Source of the DNA: Actinoplanes philippinensis
Lineage (GTDB): Bacteria; Actinomycetota; Actinomycetes; Mycobacteriales; Micromonosporaceae
Reading direction: 5' to 3'
DNA length: 64,000 nucleotides
NCBI RefSeq assembly: GCF_900113015.1
Contig: NZ_FONV01000007.1
Span: 1-64,000, forward strand
The number at the start of each line of letters is the position of its first letter. Within the stretch, counting starts at the first letter, position 1. The position numbers and the translations under genes are program-made. Of the stretch, positions 1 to 8,038 are shown piece after piece. The notes below the pieces were generated by a model, which saw only the letters and a list, made by a program, of their open reading frames with translations, made no database searches and was not told where the DNA came from.

Positions 1-107
1 ACACCCCCCGGATCATGCGTACGACAGGGGCGGTAAGTCATACCGGACCGAGCGACCGAGCAGTCCCCATCGGGGACGATCAAAAAGGTAACGGGTGACG
101 ACGCCAC

Positions 108-1061
108 GTGGGCGAGGATCTGAGCGACGAGCGTGATCCGTTGCTGGTGCGTCCGTTCGTTCTTCCGGACGGGGTGCGCCAGGAGCCACCGTCGTCCGTG
201 TCCACCTGGCCGGTTGAGCAGCGCGCCGGGGAGATGCCGACCCAGGTGTTGCCTACTGTTCCGGATCGGCTGGGCGGCGAGGCGGAGCAGGGTGCGCCTG
301 GCGCCCGGCGACAGCGCAGTGCGGTGCTGTTGATCGGGGTCGGGGCTGTCGCTGTCGCCGCTGTCGCCGGGTATGCGCTGCTGCGGGCCGATGATCAGCA
401 GGAGAGCTGGATGTCACTGCCGGGGCAGTCGCTTCCGGCGGCGATCGGTCCGGCCACATCGGGGAATGTCGCGCCGAGTTCGCTTCCGGACGATAACGGT
501 GCTGACGAGGGCGGGCAGGGTGGCCCGGGTAGGACGACCGAGGCGACGCGGCCCAGCCCGTCGCTTTCGGGGGCAGTGCCGTCGGGTGGGGGTTCGGTGA
601 GCCCGTCGGCCGGGTCCTCGGCCGGTGGTTCGAGCAGTTCGGTTCCGGTGGCGCCGGTCGCGCCGATCGATCTTGTGCCGAGTCCGATAGCGACCGGGGG
701 CGGGCTTCTGGTCACCGGCAACGGTCTGTGCCTGGACCTGCGTGGCGCGGAGGCCTCCGAGGGGCGTGACGTCCACATCGACGATTGCAACGGCACCAGT
801 CCGCAGCGCTGGAAACTCAACGCCAACCGGACTCTCGAGGTGCTCGGCATGTGCGCCTACCTCGTGGGGGACGGCACCGTCGAGTTGACGGGGTGCGACG
901 GGCGCACTACCGCTCAATGGCAACTGATGAGCGACGGTGTGCTGACGAACGCGGCGAACGGCCGGTGTCTCACCGATCCGTTCTGGGGTGCCCGCCCCGG
1001 CAACGCGGTCGTCGTTGCCACGTGCACCGGTGGCAGCAACCAGCGCTGGTCCTTCCGCTGA
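108..1061 (+). CDS. Membrane-anchored ricin B-type (beta-trefoil) lectin protein
   Basis: A 317-residue protein with a short cytosolic N-terminus, one hydrophobic segment at about residues 70-92, a Gly/Ser/Pro-rich spacer to about residue 200, and a C-terminal ricin-type beta-trefoil. Three QxW-like repeats are visible (PQRWKL, AQWQL, NQRWSF), with cysteine pairs typical of ricin-B domains. This fold usually binds galactose, xylose or other polysaccharides, so a surface carbohydrate-binding role is inferred. There is no catalytic domain. The start is GTG at 108; no strong ribosome-binding site precedes it. The gene stands alone, followed by a large tandem array. Confidence 0.85.
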   Translation: MGEDLSDERDPLLVRPFVLPDGVRQEPPSSVSTWPVEQRAGEMPTQVLPTVPDRLGGEAEQGAPGARRQRSAVLLIGVGAVAVAAVAGYALLRADDQQESWMSLPGQSLPAAIGPATSGNVAPSSLPDDNGADEGGQGGPGRTTEATRPSPSLSGAVPSGGGSVSPSAGSSAGGSSSSVPVAPVAPIDLVPSPIATGGGLLVTGNGLCLDLRGAEASEGRDVHIDDCNGTSPQRWKLNANRTLEVLGMCAYLVGDGTVELTGCDGRTTAQWQLMSDGVLTNAANGRCLTDPFWGARPGNAVVVATCTGGSNQRWSFR

Positions 1062-1114
1062 TCTCGGCGTTCCCGGTCGCCGTGGAGCGGCCGAGCGCCG
1101 GGCGGGTAAGCGTA

Positions 1115-1811
1115 GAGCAGGCGAGCAGGCGAGCAGGCGAGCAGGCGAGCAGGCGAGCAGGCGAGCGCAGAACGGACAAGCGGCCGAGCCGGCAAGCGCA
1201 AAACGGGCAAGCGGCCAAGCCGCCGAGCGACCGAGCGGCCAAGCGGCCACGCCGCCGAACGGCCAAGCGGCCAAGCGGCCAAGCGGCCACGCGGCCAAGC
1301 GACCGAGCGGCCACGCGACCGAGCGGCCAAGCGGCCACGCGACCGAGCGACCAAGCGGCCACGCGACCGAGCGACCAAGCGACCGAGCGGCCAAGCCGCC
1401 GAGCGGCCAAGCGACCGAGCGACCAAGCGACCAAGCGACCAAGCCGCCGAGCGGCCAAGCGGCCAAGCGACCAAGCGGCCACGCGGCCAAGCGGCCAAGC
1501 GACCAAGCGGCCAAGCGGCCAAGCGGCCAAGCGACCAAGCGACCAAGCGACCAAGCGGCCAAGCGGCCAAGCGACCAAGCGACCAAGCGGCCAAGCGGCC
1601 AAGCGACCAAGCGACCAAGCGGCCAAGCGGCCAAGCGGCCAAGCGGCCAAGCGGCCAAGCGGCCAAGCGGCCAAGCGGCCAAGCGGCCAAGCGGCCAAGC
1701 GGCCAAGCGGCCACGCGGCCAAGCGGCCAAGCGGCCACGCGGCCACGTGGGCAAGCCACCGAGCGGCCACACGGCCACGTGGGCAAGCGCGAGCAGGCGA
1801 GCGCAGAACGG
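1115..1811. repeat. 8-bp tandem repeat array, about 87 units
   Basis: An uninterrupted 8-bp periodicity. It opens with six copies of GAGCAGGC (1115-1162), passes through degenerate units, and becomes mostly AAGCGGCC and AAGCGACC with scattered ACGCGGCC or GAGCGGCC variants. It closes with a return to GAGCAGGC. The 21 bases at 1155-1175 recur identically at 1791-1811, bracketing the core. Because 8 is coprime to 3 and the unit lacks stops, several frames on both strands stay open and produce 8-residue periodic peptides. I regard these as artefacts. Strand slippage is the likely origin and copy number probably varies between strains. Confidence 0.95.
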
Positions 1812-2264
1812 GCGAGCTGGGAATATGCCGGTATGAGGGCCACCGAGGAGAACGGCATGGTCGTCTCGTGTGCCGGGACGGCTTCGCCATGCGTCGCGGA
1901 GCGGGCCGGGACTGCGAACATCGCTGTAGGACCACCACGGCCCGGGGTGCGGGTCCACCACCAGGTCGGCCGATATGAACCAGTCCCACCGCTGGGCTCC
2001 GGGAAGCGACCGCGGAACTGCAGACCGCACGGGGCTGGGCGGGGAGAGCCGCCAGACTGAGCGAGATCGACGGAGAGCGAGGGGCGGCGGAGGCACGGGA
2101 GAAGGCCGAGGTCATCCGGAGCATTACCGAGGGTGTAGGGAACGGCACGCTGGGGATCTGCTCCGGGCGTACAGAGTGAGATTGTTTCTTATTTTGGTAA
2201 AGTGATCGAATCCTCAGGCTGAAACAGTAGTGATCATCTGGTTCCTGCCTCTTAGGGTCATCTG
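1812..2264. other. Intergenic region with no supported gene
   Basis: About 450 bp between the 8-bp array and the glycosyltransferase gene. Short open frames here lack recognisable domains or convincing ribosome-binding sites. An AT-richer patch at 2181-2205 may hold the promoter of the downstream operon. The 9-bp sequence TCATCTGGT occurs twice, at 2234-2242 and 2258-2266; the second copy overlaps the GTG start, so this could be a small regulatory direct repeat. Nothing else is evident. Confidence 0.5.
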
Positions 2265-3647
2265 GTGATCTCCGCGCCTCTTCGTATCGCCCTCCTGTCG
2301 TATCGGAGCAAACCGCACAGTGGGGGGCAGGGGATCTATGTCCGGCACCTGTCGCGAGAACTGGTTCGGCTCGGGCACCGGGTCGAGGTGTTCTCCGGGC
2401 CGCCGCTTCCGGAGCTGGACGCCGGGGTCGAGTTGACGGTGCTGCCCAGCCTCGACCTCTATCGTGAGCCGGATCCGTTTCGTACGCCGCGGCTGTCGGA
2501 GTTCCGCGACGGGATCGACGTTCTTGAGTGGACGGCGATGTGCACCGGGGCGTTTCCGGAGCCTCTGACGTTCTCGTTGCGGGCCTGGCGGCATCTTCGG
2601 GAGCGGCTCGCCGAGTTCGACGTGGTGCACGACAACCAGTGCCTGGGGTACGGGCTGCTGCCTCTGAGCCGGTCCGGCACCCCGCTGGTGGCCACGATCC
2701 ACCATCCGATCACCGTGGACCGGGACCTGGAGCTGGCCGCGGCGCCGGACTGGAAGCGGCGGCTGTCGTTGCGTCGCTGGTATGCGTTCACGCGGATGCA
2801 GGGACGGGTGGCGCGTCGGCTGCCGTGGCTGACGACGGTGTCGCAGGCGGCGCGGGACGAGATCGTGGAGGCGTTCCAGGTCCCGGCCGAGCGGATGCGG
2901 GTCATCGGTGTCGGCGTCGACGTCGACACCTTCAGCCCGAAACCGGAAACCGGCGACACCACCGGTCCGCACCCGGAAACCGGCAACACCACCAACCCGC
3001 ACCCGGGAACCAGTGGCACCGCGACCGCGACCGCGGAGGGGCTGGAGGCGCGCGGCGGGGCGGCCTGGCTCACCCCGCCGGCGCCCGGTGGACGGGTGGT
3101 GGCGGTGGCCAGTGCGGACGTACCCCTGAAGGGTTTGCCGGAGCTGATCGAGGCGGTGGCGAAGCTGCGCGCCGATCACGACGTGGAGCTTGTCGTGGTG
3201 GGTTCGGCGCGGCCGGACGGGGCGGCGGCCAAGGCGATCACCCGGCTGGGTCTGGACGGGGCGGTGCGGTTCGTGTCGGGGATCTCCGATGCGGAGCTGG
3301 CTGATCTGTTCCGGTCGGCGACGGTGGCGGCGGTGCCGTCGCGGTACGAGGGGTTCTCGCTGCCGGCGGTGGAGGCGATGGCGTGCGGGGTTCCGCTGGT
3401 GGTGACGACGGCGGGCGCGCTGCCGGAGGTGACGGGGCCGGACGGGCTGGCGTCGCTGCAGGTGCCGCCGGGCGATCCGGGGGCGTTGTCGGCGGCGATC
3501 GGGCGGCTGCTCGACGACGAGGGCCTGCGCCGGCGGCTCGGGGCGGAGGGGCGGCGCCGGGCGGTCGAGCATTTCACGTGGCGGCGCACCGCGATCCGTA
3601 CCGCCGAATGGTATGCCGACGCGATAGCCGCGCACCGCACGGCGTGA
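2265..3647 (+). CDS. GT4-family glycosyltransferase
   Basis: A 460-residue GT-B fold glycosyltransferase. The N-terminal half has the GGQGIY loop near residues 20-25 that is typical of family GT4. The C-terminal half carries the PSRYEGFSLPAVEAMACG segment with the conserved ExxxxxxxE pair that contacts the sugar nucleotide. The donor and acceptor cannot be told. Three 30-bp units at 2940-3029 insert a Pro/Thr-rich stretch (residues about 226-255) between the two Rossmann lobes. The start is GTG at 2265, with an AGGG about 7 nt upstream. It heads a same-strand cluster with a methyltransferase and a toroid protein. Confidence 0.88.
   Translation: MISAPLRIALLSYRSKPHSGGQGIYVRHLSRELVRLGHRVEVFSGPPLPELDAGVELTVLPSLDLYREPDPFRTPRLSEFRDGIDVLEWTAMCTGAFPEPLTFSLRAWRHLRERLAEFDVVHDNQCLGYGLLPLSRSGTPLVATIHHPITVDRDLELAAAPDWKRRLSLRRWYAFTRMQGRVARRLPWLTTVSQAARDEIVEAFQVPAERMRVIGVGVDVDTFSPKPETGDTTGPHPETGNTTNPHPGTSGTATATAEGLEARGGAAWLTPPAPGGRVVAVASADVPLKGLPELIEAVAKLRADHDVELVVVGSARPDGAAAKAITRLGLDGAVRFVSGISDAELADLFRSATVAAVPSRYEGFSLPAVEAMACGVPLVVTTAGALPEVTGPDGLASLQVPPGDPGALSAAIGRLLDDEGLRRRLGAEGRRRAVEHFTWRRTAIRTAEWYADAIAAHRTA
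2940..3029 (+). repeat. Three 30-bp in-frame repeats in the glycosyltransferase linker
   Basis: Three imperfect 30-bp units at 2940-2969, 2970-2999 and 3000-3029 encode variants of HPETGNTTNP. They sit exactly at the junction of the two Rossmann lobes, where length change is tolerated. Confidence 0.85.
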
Positions 3648-3742
3648 GGTGATCGGGAGTCGGGTGGGACCGGCCCGCCGGCAAGCGCGAGACAAGACCC
3701 CACAACCGTGGGTGGACGAATGAAAGGGCAGGTAGGGACACA

Positions 3743-4465
3743 TTGTTGACCGTCGACTACGACCGGCTGGACGTGCGGCCGGGGATGCGGGTTCTCGATC
3801 TGGGTTGCGGCGAGGGCCGGCACACGTTCGAGGCGTACCGGCGGGGCGCGGACGTCGTCGCCCTGGATCTGAGTGTCGGGGATCTGGCGACGACCGCGTC
3901 CTGGTGTGTGGCGATGGAGCTGGCCGGCGAGGTCCCGGCGACGGCGAGCGCCACGACGGTCCAGGGTGACCTGCTGGCGTTGCCGTTCCCGGACGCGAGT
4001 TTCGACCGGATCATCGCGTCGGAGGTCCTCGAGCACATCCCGGACGACGTGACGGCGATCGCGGAGATGACGCGGGTGCTCAAGCCGGGCGGGCTGGCGG
4101 CGGTGACGGTGCCGCGCTGGCTGCCGGAGCGGGTGTGCTGGGCGCTGTCCGACGAGTACCACGCCAACGAGGGCGGGCACGTGCGCATCTACAAGGAGGA
4201 CGAGCTGTCGGCCCGGCTGCGGGACGCGGGTCTGACGGTGACGGGCAACGGGTTCGCTCACGCGCTGCACAGCCCCTACTGGTGGCTCAAGTGCGCGATC
4301 GGTGACGCGGGGCTGACGAAGGCGTACCACCGGATGCTCGTCTGGGACATCACCGAGAAGCCCGCGCTGACGCGGGTGCTGGAGCAGGCGCTGAATCCGC
4401 TGATCGGTAAGAGTGTGGCGATCTACTTGAAAAAGGAGGAGGTGACCGTGGGTGTCGGTGCCTGA
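3743..4465 (+). CDS. Class I SAM-dependent methyltransferase
   Basis: A 240-residue Rossmann methyltransferase. Motif I is VLDLGCGEG (residues about 17-25), the acidic end of beta-2 is VVALDLS, and the post-I region reads FDRIIASEVLEHIPD, as in the UbiE/Methyltransf_11 group. The substrate is unknown. The start is TTG at 3743 (a second TTG follows directly), preceded by purine-rich ribosome-binding sequence around 3724-3737. The next gene starts 14 bp before this one ends, indicating translational coupling. The context suggests it methylates the product or acceptor of the neighbouring glycosyltransferase. Confidence 0.85.
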   Translation: MLTVDYDRLDVRPGMRVLDLGCGEGRHTFEAYRRGADVVALDLSVGDLATTASWCVAMELAGEVPATASATTVQGDLLALPFPDASFDRIIASEVLEHIPDDVTAIAEMTRVLKPGGLAAVTVPRWLPERVCWALSDEYHANEGGHVRIYKEDELSARLRDAGLTVTGNGFAHALHSPYWWLKCAIGDAGLTKAYHRMLVWDITEKPALTRVLEQALNPLIGKSVAIYLKKEEVTVGVGA

Positions 4466-5480
4466 TCTGCCGGGCGTGCTGAGCGCCGACGACATCCGGG
4501 CCACGGTCGCCAGCATCGCCGCCGAGCAGGAGGAGTCCGGGGCGATCCCCTGGTATGCCGGCGGGCAGCTCGATCCGTGGGATCACGTCGAGGCGGCGAT
4601 GGCTCTCGATGTGGGTGGTGAGCCGGCCCGGGCGGAGGCCGCCTACGACTGGCTGCGCCGGACTCAGCGCGCCGACGGCAGCTGGGCGTCACGTTACGAG
4701 AGGGGGGTGGTGGCCGACGCGACGGCGGAGACCAATCATGCCGCCTACCTGGCGGTCGGCTGCTGGCACCACTTCCTGTGCACCGGCGACGAGGGCTTCC
4801 TGGCCCGGATGTGGCCCACCGTCCGGGTGGCGCTGGATTTCGTGACCGCCCATCAGGGGGCGGGCGGCGAGATCTGGTGGGCGGCCGGTGACGAGGTGGC
4901 GCTGCTGACCGGGTCGTCGAGCATTCATCAGGCGCTGCGCTGCGCGGTGGCGATCGCCGACCTGGTGGGTGACCCGCAGCCGGACTGGGAGCTGGCCGCC
5001 GACCTGCTGGCGCAGGCGATCCGGCAGCGGCCGGCGGCGTTCGCCGACAAGGGCCGGTTCTCGATGGACTGGTATTACCCGGTGCTCGGGGGCGCGGTGC
5101 GCGGGGTGGCCGGGAGATCGCGGATCGAACAGCGGTGGGACGAGTTCGTGGTGCCGGGCCGGGGCGCCCGCTGTGTCGCCGACCGGCCGTGGGTGACCGG
5201 TGCGGAGACGTGCGAGCTGGCCCTGGCCCTGGACACGGTCGGTGACCGGGAGGCCGCGGCCGAGCTGGTCGCGGCGATGCAGCATCTGCGGGAGCCGGAC
5301 GGCTCCTACTGGACGGGTCTGGTGCTGACCGACGGGGTGCGCTGGCCGGTGGAGCGGACCACGTGGACGGCGGCGGCGGTGGTGCTGGCCGTCGACGCGC
5401 TGCACGCGGCGCATCCGCGGTCGGAGATCTTCAGGACGCCGGGGATCGCCGAAGAAGTCGCAGCGAACCGCAGCCGGTGA
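4452..5480 (+). CDS. Prenyltransferase/squalene-cyclase-like alpha-toroid protein
   Basis: A 342-residue, mostly helical protein with internal repeats of the terpenoid-cyclase/protein-prenyltransferase toroid type (for example RRTQRADGSW, residues about 73-82, and LREPDGSYW near 278-286). Database annotation usually calls such proteins prenyltransferase. I see no DxDD cyclase motif, so real cyclase activity is doubtful; glycoside-handling (alpha/alpha)6 enzymes are an alternative. The GTG start lies inside the upstream methyltransferase gene. The 3' end overlaps the convergent methyltransferase gene by 50 bp. Confidence 0.7.
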   Translation: MSVPDLPGVLSADDIRATVASIAAEQEESGAIPWYAGGQLDPWDHVEAAMALDVGGEPARAEAAYDWLRRTQRADGSWASRYERGVVADATAETNHAAYLAVGCWHHFLCTGDEGFLARMWPTVRVALDFVTAHQGAGGEIWWAAGDEVALLTGSSSIHQALRCAVAIADLVGDPQPDWELAADLLAQAIRQRPAAFADKGRFSMDWYYPVLGGAVRGVAGRSRIEQRWDEFVVPGRGARCVADRPWVTGAETCELALALDTVGDREAAAELVAAMQHLREPDGSYWTGLVLTDGVRWPVERTTWTAAAVVLAVDALHAAHPRSEIFRTPGIAEEVAANRSR

Positions 5481-6075
5481 GTTCGGTGTAGTCGCCGCTG
5501 TCGAGGGCTTTGCGGTAGATGCGGTAGGGCGCCTGCCCGCCGTCGGCGGGGTCGGGGAACACGTCGTGGATGGCGAGGACCCCGCCCGCGGCCAGGTGCG
5601 GCGCCCAGCTCGCCAGGTCACGCTGGGCAGACTCGTCGGTGTGGCTGCCGTCGAGGAACAGGAACGCCAGCGGCGTCGACCACAGTGCCGCGAAGTCCTC
5701 GGCGCGGGCCACGACGGCCACGACGACGTCCTCGGCGCCGCCCAGGGCGATGGCCCGCCGGAACCCGGGCAGCGTGTCGATCCGGCCGACCAGCGGGTCG
5801 ACGAGTCCCGGATCGTGGTACTCCCATCCCACCTGGTGCTCCTCGGAGCCCCGGTGGTGGTCGACGGTCACCACGCGGCCGCCCCGGGCACGGGCCGCGG
5901 CGGCCAGATACAGCGTCGATTTGCCCAGGTAGCTGCCGACCTCCAGGATCGGCCCGCCGGGCGCGGCGAGAGCGGCCTCGGCGAGGGCGCGCCCCTCGTC
6001 GGCCGGCATGAAACCGGCCGCCTCGGCAGCGGCGGTCAACAGTTGCTGGTCCAGCACGATTGCGGGCGACGACAT
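5431..6075 (-). CDS. Class I SAM-dependent methyltransferase (Methyltransf_24 type)
   Basis: A 214-residue methyltransferase with motif I ILEVGSYLGKST, an acidic VVTVDHH at the end of beta-2 and FLFLDGSHTDES at beta-4, as in CmcI/macrocin-O-methyltransferase-like proteins acting on sugars or small phenolics. It is convergent with the toroid gene and their last 50 bp overlap. With the GT4, methyltransferase and toroid genes it forms a recognisable group, although it is transcribed separately. The exact substrate is unknown. Confidence 0.82.
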   Translation of the reverse strand: MSSPAIVLDQQLLTAAAEAAGFMPADEGRALAEAALAAPGGPILEVGSYLGKSTLYLAAAARARGGRVVTVDHHRGSEEHQVGWEYHDPGLVDPLVGRIDTLPGFRRAIALGGAEDVVVAVVARAEDFAALWSTPLAFLFLDGSHTDESAQRDLASWAPHLAAGGVLAIHDVFPDPADGGQAPYRIYRKALDSGDYTELTGCGSLRLLRRSPAS

Positions 6076-6309
6076 CGCGTCATTCTAAGATCAACACCCG
6101 TTCGGTCGTACGCCCGGAGCCGTCACCAACCGCAACCCACACCTCCCGTGAGGTCCCCGCGAGGCCGGTCCCGGCGCAAGGCCGCACCGCGGCCGCCGGG
6201 CCGAGGCGTCAGTCGAGGCTGATCGCGCGCCCAGCCGCCTCGTGCAGCACCGCGGAACAATCCCATCCCGGCGGCCTGGCACCGCGCAGGCCGCCGCGAC
6301 TCGATGGCG

Positions 6310-6702
6310 TCAGTGGCCGCCGGCGAAGGTGGGTCGCACGTAGATGATCACGCGGTCGGCGGCGTCCTTGGGGGCGTCGGTGCCGAACGGCGCGTTGTAG
6401 CGCTTGGCCAGCTCGACATAGAAGGCGCCGGTCGGGTCCGGGTCGATGTGGTCGACGACGCCACGGACCTCGACATACCGGTACGGGTTGTCCTGGTCGA
6501 TGATCGAGATGGCGACGGCCGGGTTGGCCTTGATGTTCTTGAACTTCTTGCGGAAGTTCGTGTGGGTGAACTTCAGGAACTGGCCGTCCCACGCATACCA
6601 CATCGGGTTGACCTGCGGGGTGCCGTCCTCCCGGATCGTCGCGAGGTCGGCGAACAGCGGCCGCTCCAGCAGGTCGATCAGCTCGTCCGGGATGCTCGTC
6701 AT
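6310..6702 (-). CDS. PPOX-class F420-dependent oxidoreductase
   Basis: A 130-residue split-barrel flavin/deazaflavin-binding protein of the PNPOx-like family. The opening LADLATIREDGTPQVNPMWY and the later VEVRGVV strand are typical of the F420-dependent group. These enzymes use reduced F420 to reduce unsaturated or quinone-like substrates, which is consistent with an actinobacterial host. ATG start at 6702. It lies downstream of the sugar transporter operon but is separated from it by a strong hairpin terminator. Confidence 0.85.
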   Translation of the reverse strand: MTSIPDELIDLLERPLFADLATIREDGTPQVNPMWYAWDGQFLKFTHTNFRKKFKNIKANPAVAISIIDQDNPYRYVEVRGVVDHIDPDPTGAFYVELAKRYNAPFGTDAPKDAADRVIIYVRPTFAGGH

Positions 6703-6751
6703 CGGTTCTCCTCCGTCGTTGATGGCCGGTCAATCCTGCCTCGGAAATGTA

Positions 6752-6788
6752 AACAGCGCCGCCCGGCACACGGCCGGACGGCGCTGTT
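6752..6788 (-). terminator. Intrinsic terminator of the xylFGH-type operon
   Basis: Arms at 6752-6761 and 6779-6788 are perfectly complementary over 10 bp, and the stem continues with five more pairs after one mismatch. Read on the minus strand the hairpin is followed by a T-rich GTTTACATTT. It lies 17 bp after the permease stop codon and before the PPOX gene. Confidence 0.8.
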
Positions 6789-6805
6789 CCTTCCCCCCGG
6801 AAGGA

Positions 6806-8038
6806 CTACTTGCCGCGCCGCTTGTTCAGGATGTCGAACGCGACAGCGACGATCAGGACCAGGCCCTTGATGACCATCTGCCACTCGGGCTTGACGTTGG
6901 TGATGGACAGGCCCATGTTGAGCACGCCCATGATCAGGGCGCCGATGATGGCGCCGGTGACCTTGCCGACGCCGCCGGTGACAGCGGTGCCACCGATGAA
7001 GGCGGCGGCGATGGCGTCGAGCTCGTAGTTCTGCCCGGCGGCGGCGACCGCCGAGCCGGCGCGGGCCGTGGTGATGACCGCGGCGACACCGGCGAGCAGG
7101 CCCATGTTGACGAACAGCAGGAAGTTGACCCGCTTGGTCTTCACACCGGACAGCATGGCGGCGGGCAGGTTGCCGCCCATCGCGTAGATGTGCCGGCCGA
7201 AGATCGTGTTGTTCATGATGAACGAGTAGAGCAGGACCAGTGCGCCCACGATGACCAGCACGATCGGCATGCCGCCGGCGCTGTTGGCCAGCAGCCAGGT
7301 GAGGTAGCCGATGGCCAGGATGCCGACGATCAGCTTGCCGAGGAAGGCGGCGGACGGCTCGGTGCGCAGGTCGTTGCGGACCAGCTCGCGCCGGGTGCGG
7401 ATCTGGCTGACCAGCAGGCCGAGGGCGGCGACCGCGCCGATCACCACGGAGACCACGTCCAGGTTGCCGGCGAATCCGAGCCAGTTGGGCAGGGCGCCGT
7501 TGGCCAGGGCGTTGAAGTCGCTGGGCAGGCCACCGACGGTGGTGCCGACGTAGTAGATCGCCAGGCCGCGGAAGAGCAGCATGCCGCCGAGGGTGACGAT
7601 GAACGCCGGGATGCCGACGTAGGCGACCCAGAAGCCCTGCCACGCGCCGACGACGCCACCGAGGACGACGGACAGCACGACGGCGAGCGGCCAGGACACG
7701 TCCCACTGCATGATCATCAAGCCGCAGATGCCGCCGATGAAGGCGACCACCGAACCGACCGACAGGTCGATGTGGCCGGCCACGATGATCATGACCATGC
7801 CGATGGTCAGGATGAACACGTACGCGTTCTGCTGGATCAGCGACACCACGTTGTTCGGCAGCAGCATCAGGCCGTCGGTGTCGAACTGGAACCACAGTGT
7901 GATCACGATCAGCGCCGCGACCATCACGTACTGCTTCAGGTTGCCGCCGAGGTAGGCGGCGAGCGAGCCGCCCCCGGACGTCTTCTTCCCGGAGCCGGGC
8001 GAGGACGCCGGCGCCGGAAGAGTGGTGGACGCGCTCAC
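6806..8038 (-). CDS. xylH: Sugar ABC transporter permease (XylH/MmsB, CUT2 type)
   Basis: A 410-residue integral membrane protein with about ten hydrophobic segments and the BPD_transp_2 signature of CUT2 monosaccharide importers (GRHIYAMGGNLPAAMLSGVKT loop; AFIGGTAVTGGVGKV near the C-terminus). It forms the membrane channel for the upstream ATPase and binding protein. The GTG start overlaps the ATPase stop codon by 4 bp. The likely substrate is a pentose or related monosaccharide, judged from similarity to XylFGH/ChvE; no catabolic genes sit nearby to confirm it. Confidence 0.88.
   Translation of the reverse strand: MSASTTLPAPASSPGSGKKTSGGGSLAAYLGGNLKQYVMVAALIVITLWFQFDTDGLMLLPNNVVSLIQQNAYVFILTIGMVMIIVAGHIDLSVGSVVAFIGGICGLMIMQWDVSWPLAVVLSVVLGGVVGAWQGFWVAYVGIPAFIVTLGGMLLFRGLAIYYVGTTVGGLPSDFNALANGALPNWLGFAGNLDVVSVVIGAVAALGLLVSQIRTRRELVRNDLRTEPSAAFLGKLIVGILAIGYLTWLLANSAGGMPIVLVIVGALVLLYSFIMNNTIFGRHIYAMGGNLPAAMLSGVKTKRVNFLLFVNMGLLAGVAAVITTARAGSAVAAAGQNYELDAIAAAFIGGTAVTGGVGKVTGAIIGALIMGVLNMGLSITNVKPEWQMVIKGLVLIVAVAFDILNKRRGK

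Noticed and set aside
1115..1811. CRISPR-like array
   Set aside because: The unit is 8 bp without unique spacers and there are no cas genes.
414..2148. Long open frames of 280-560 codons on both strands through 0.4-2.1 kb, with AWPLGRLA- or AAKRPSGQ-type periodic peptides
   Set aside because: They are produced by the stop-free 8-bp array, exist in several frames at once, have no ribosome-binding sites or domains, and run antisense to the lectin gene.
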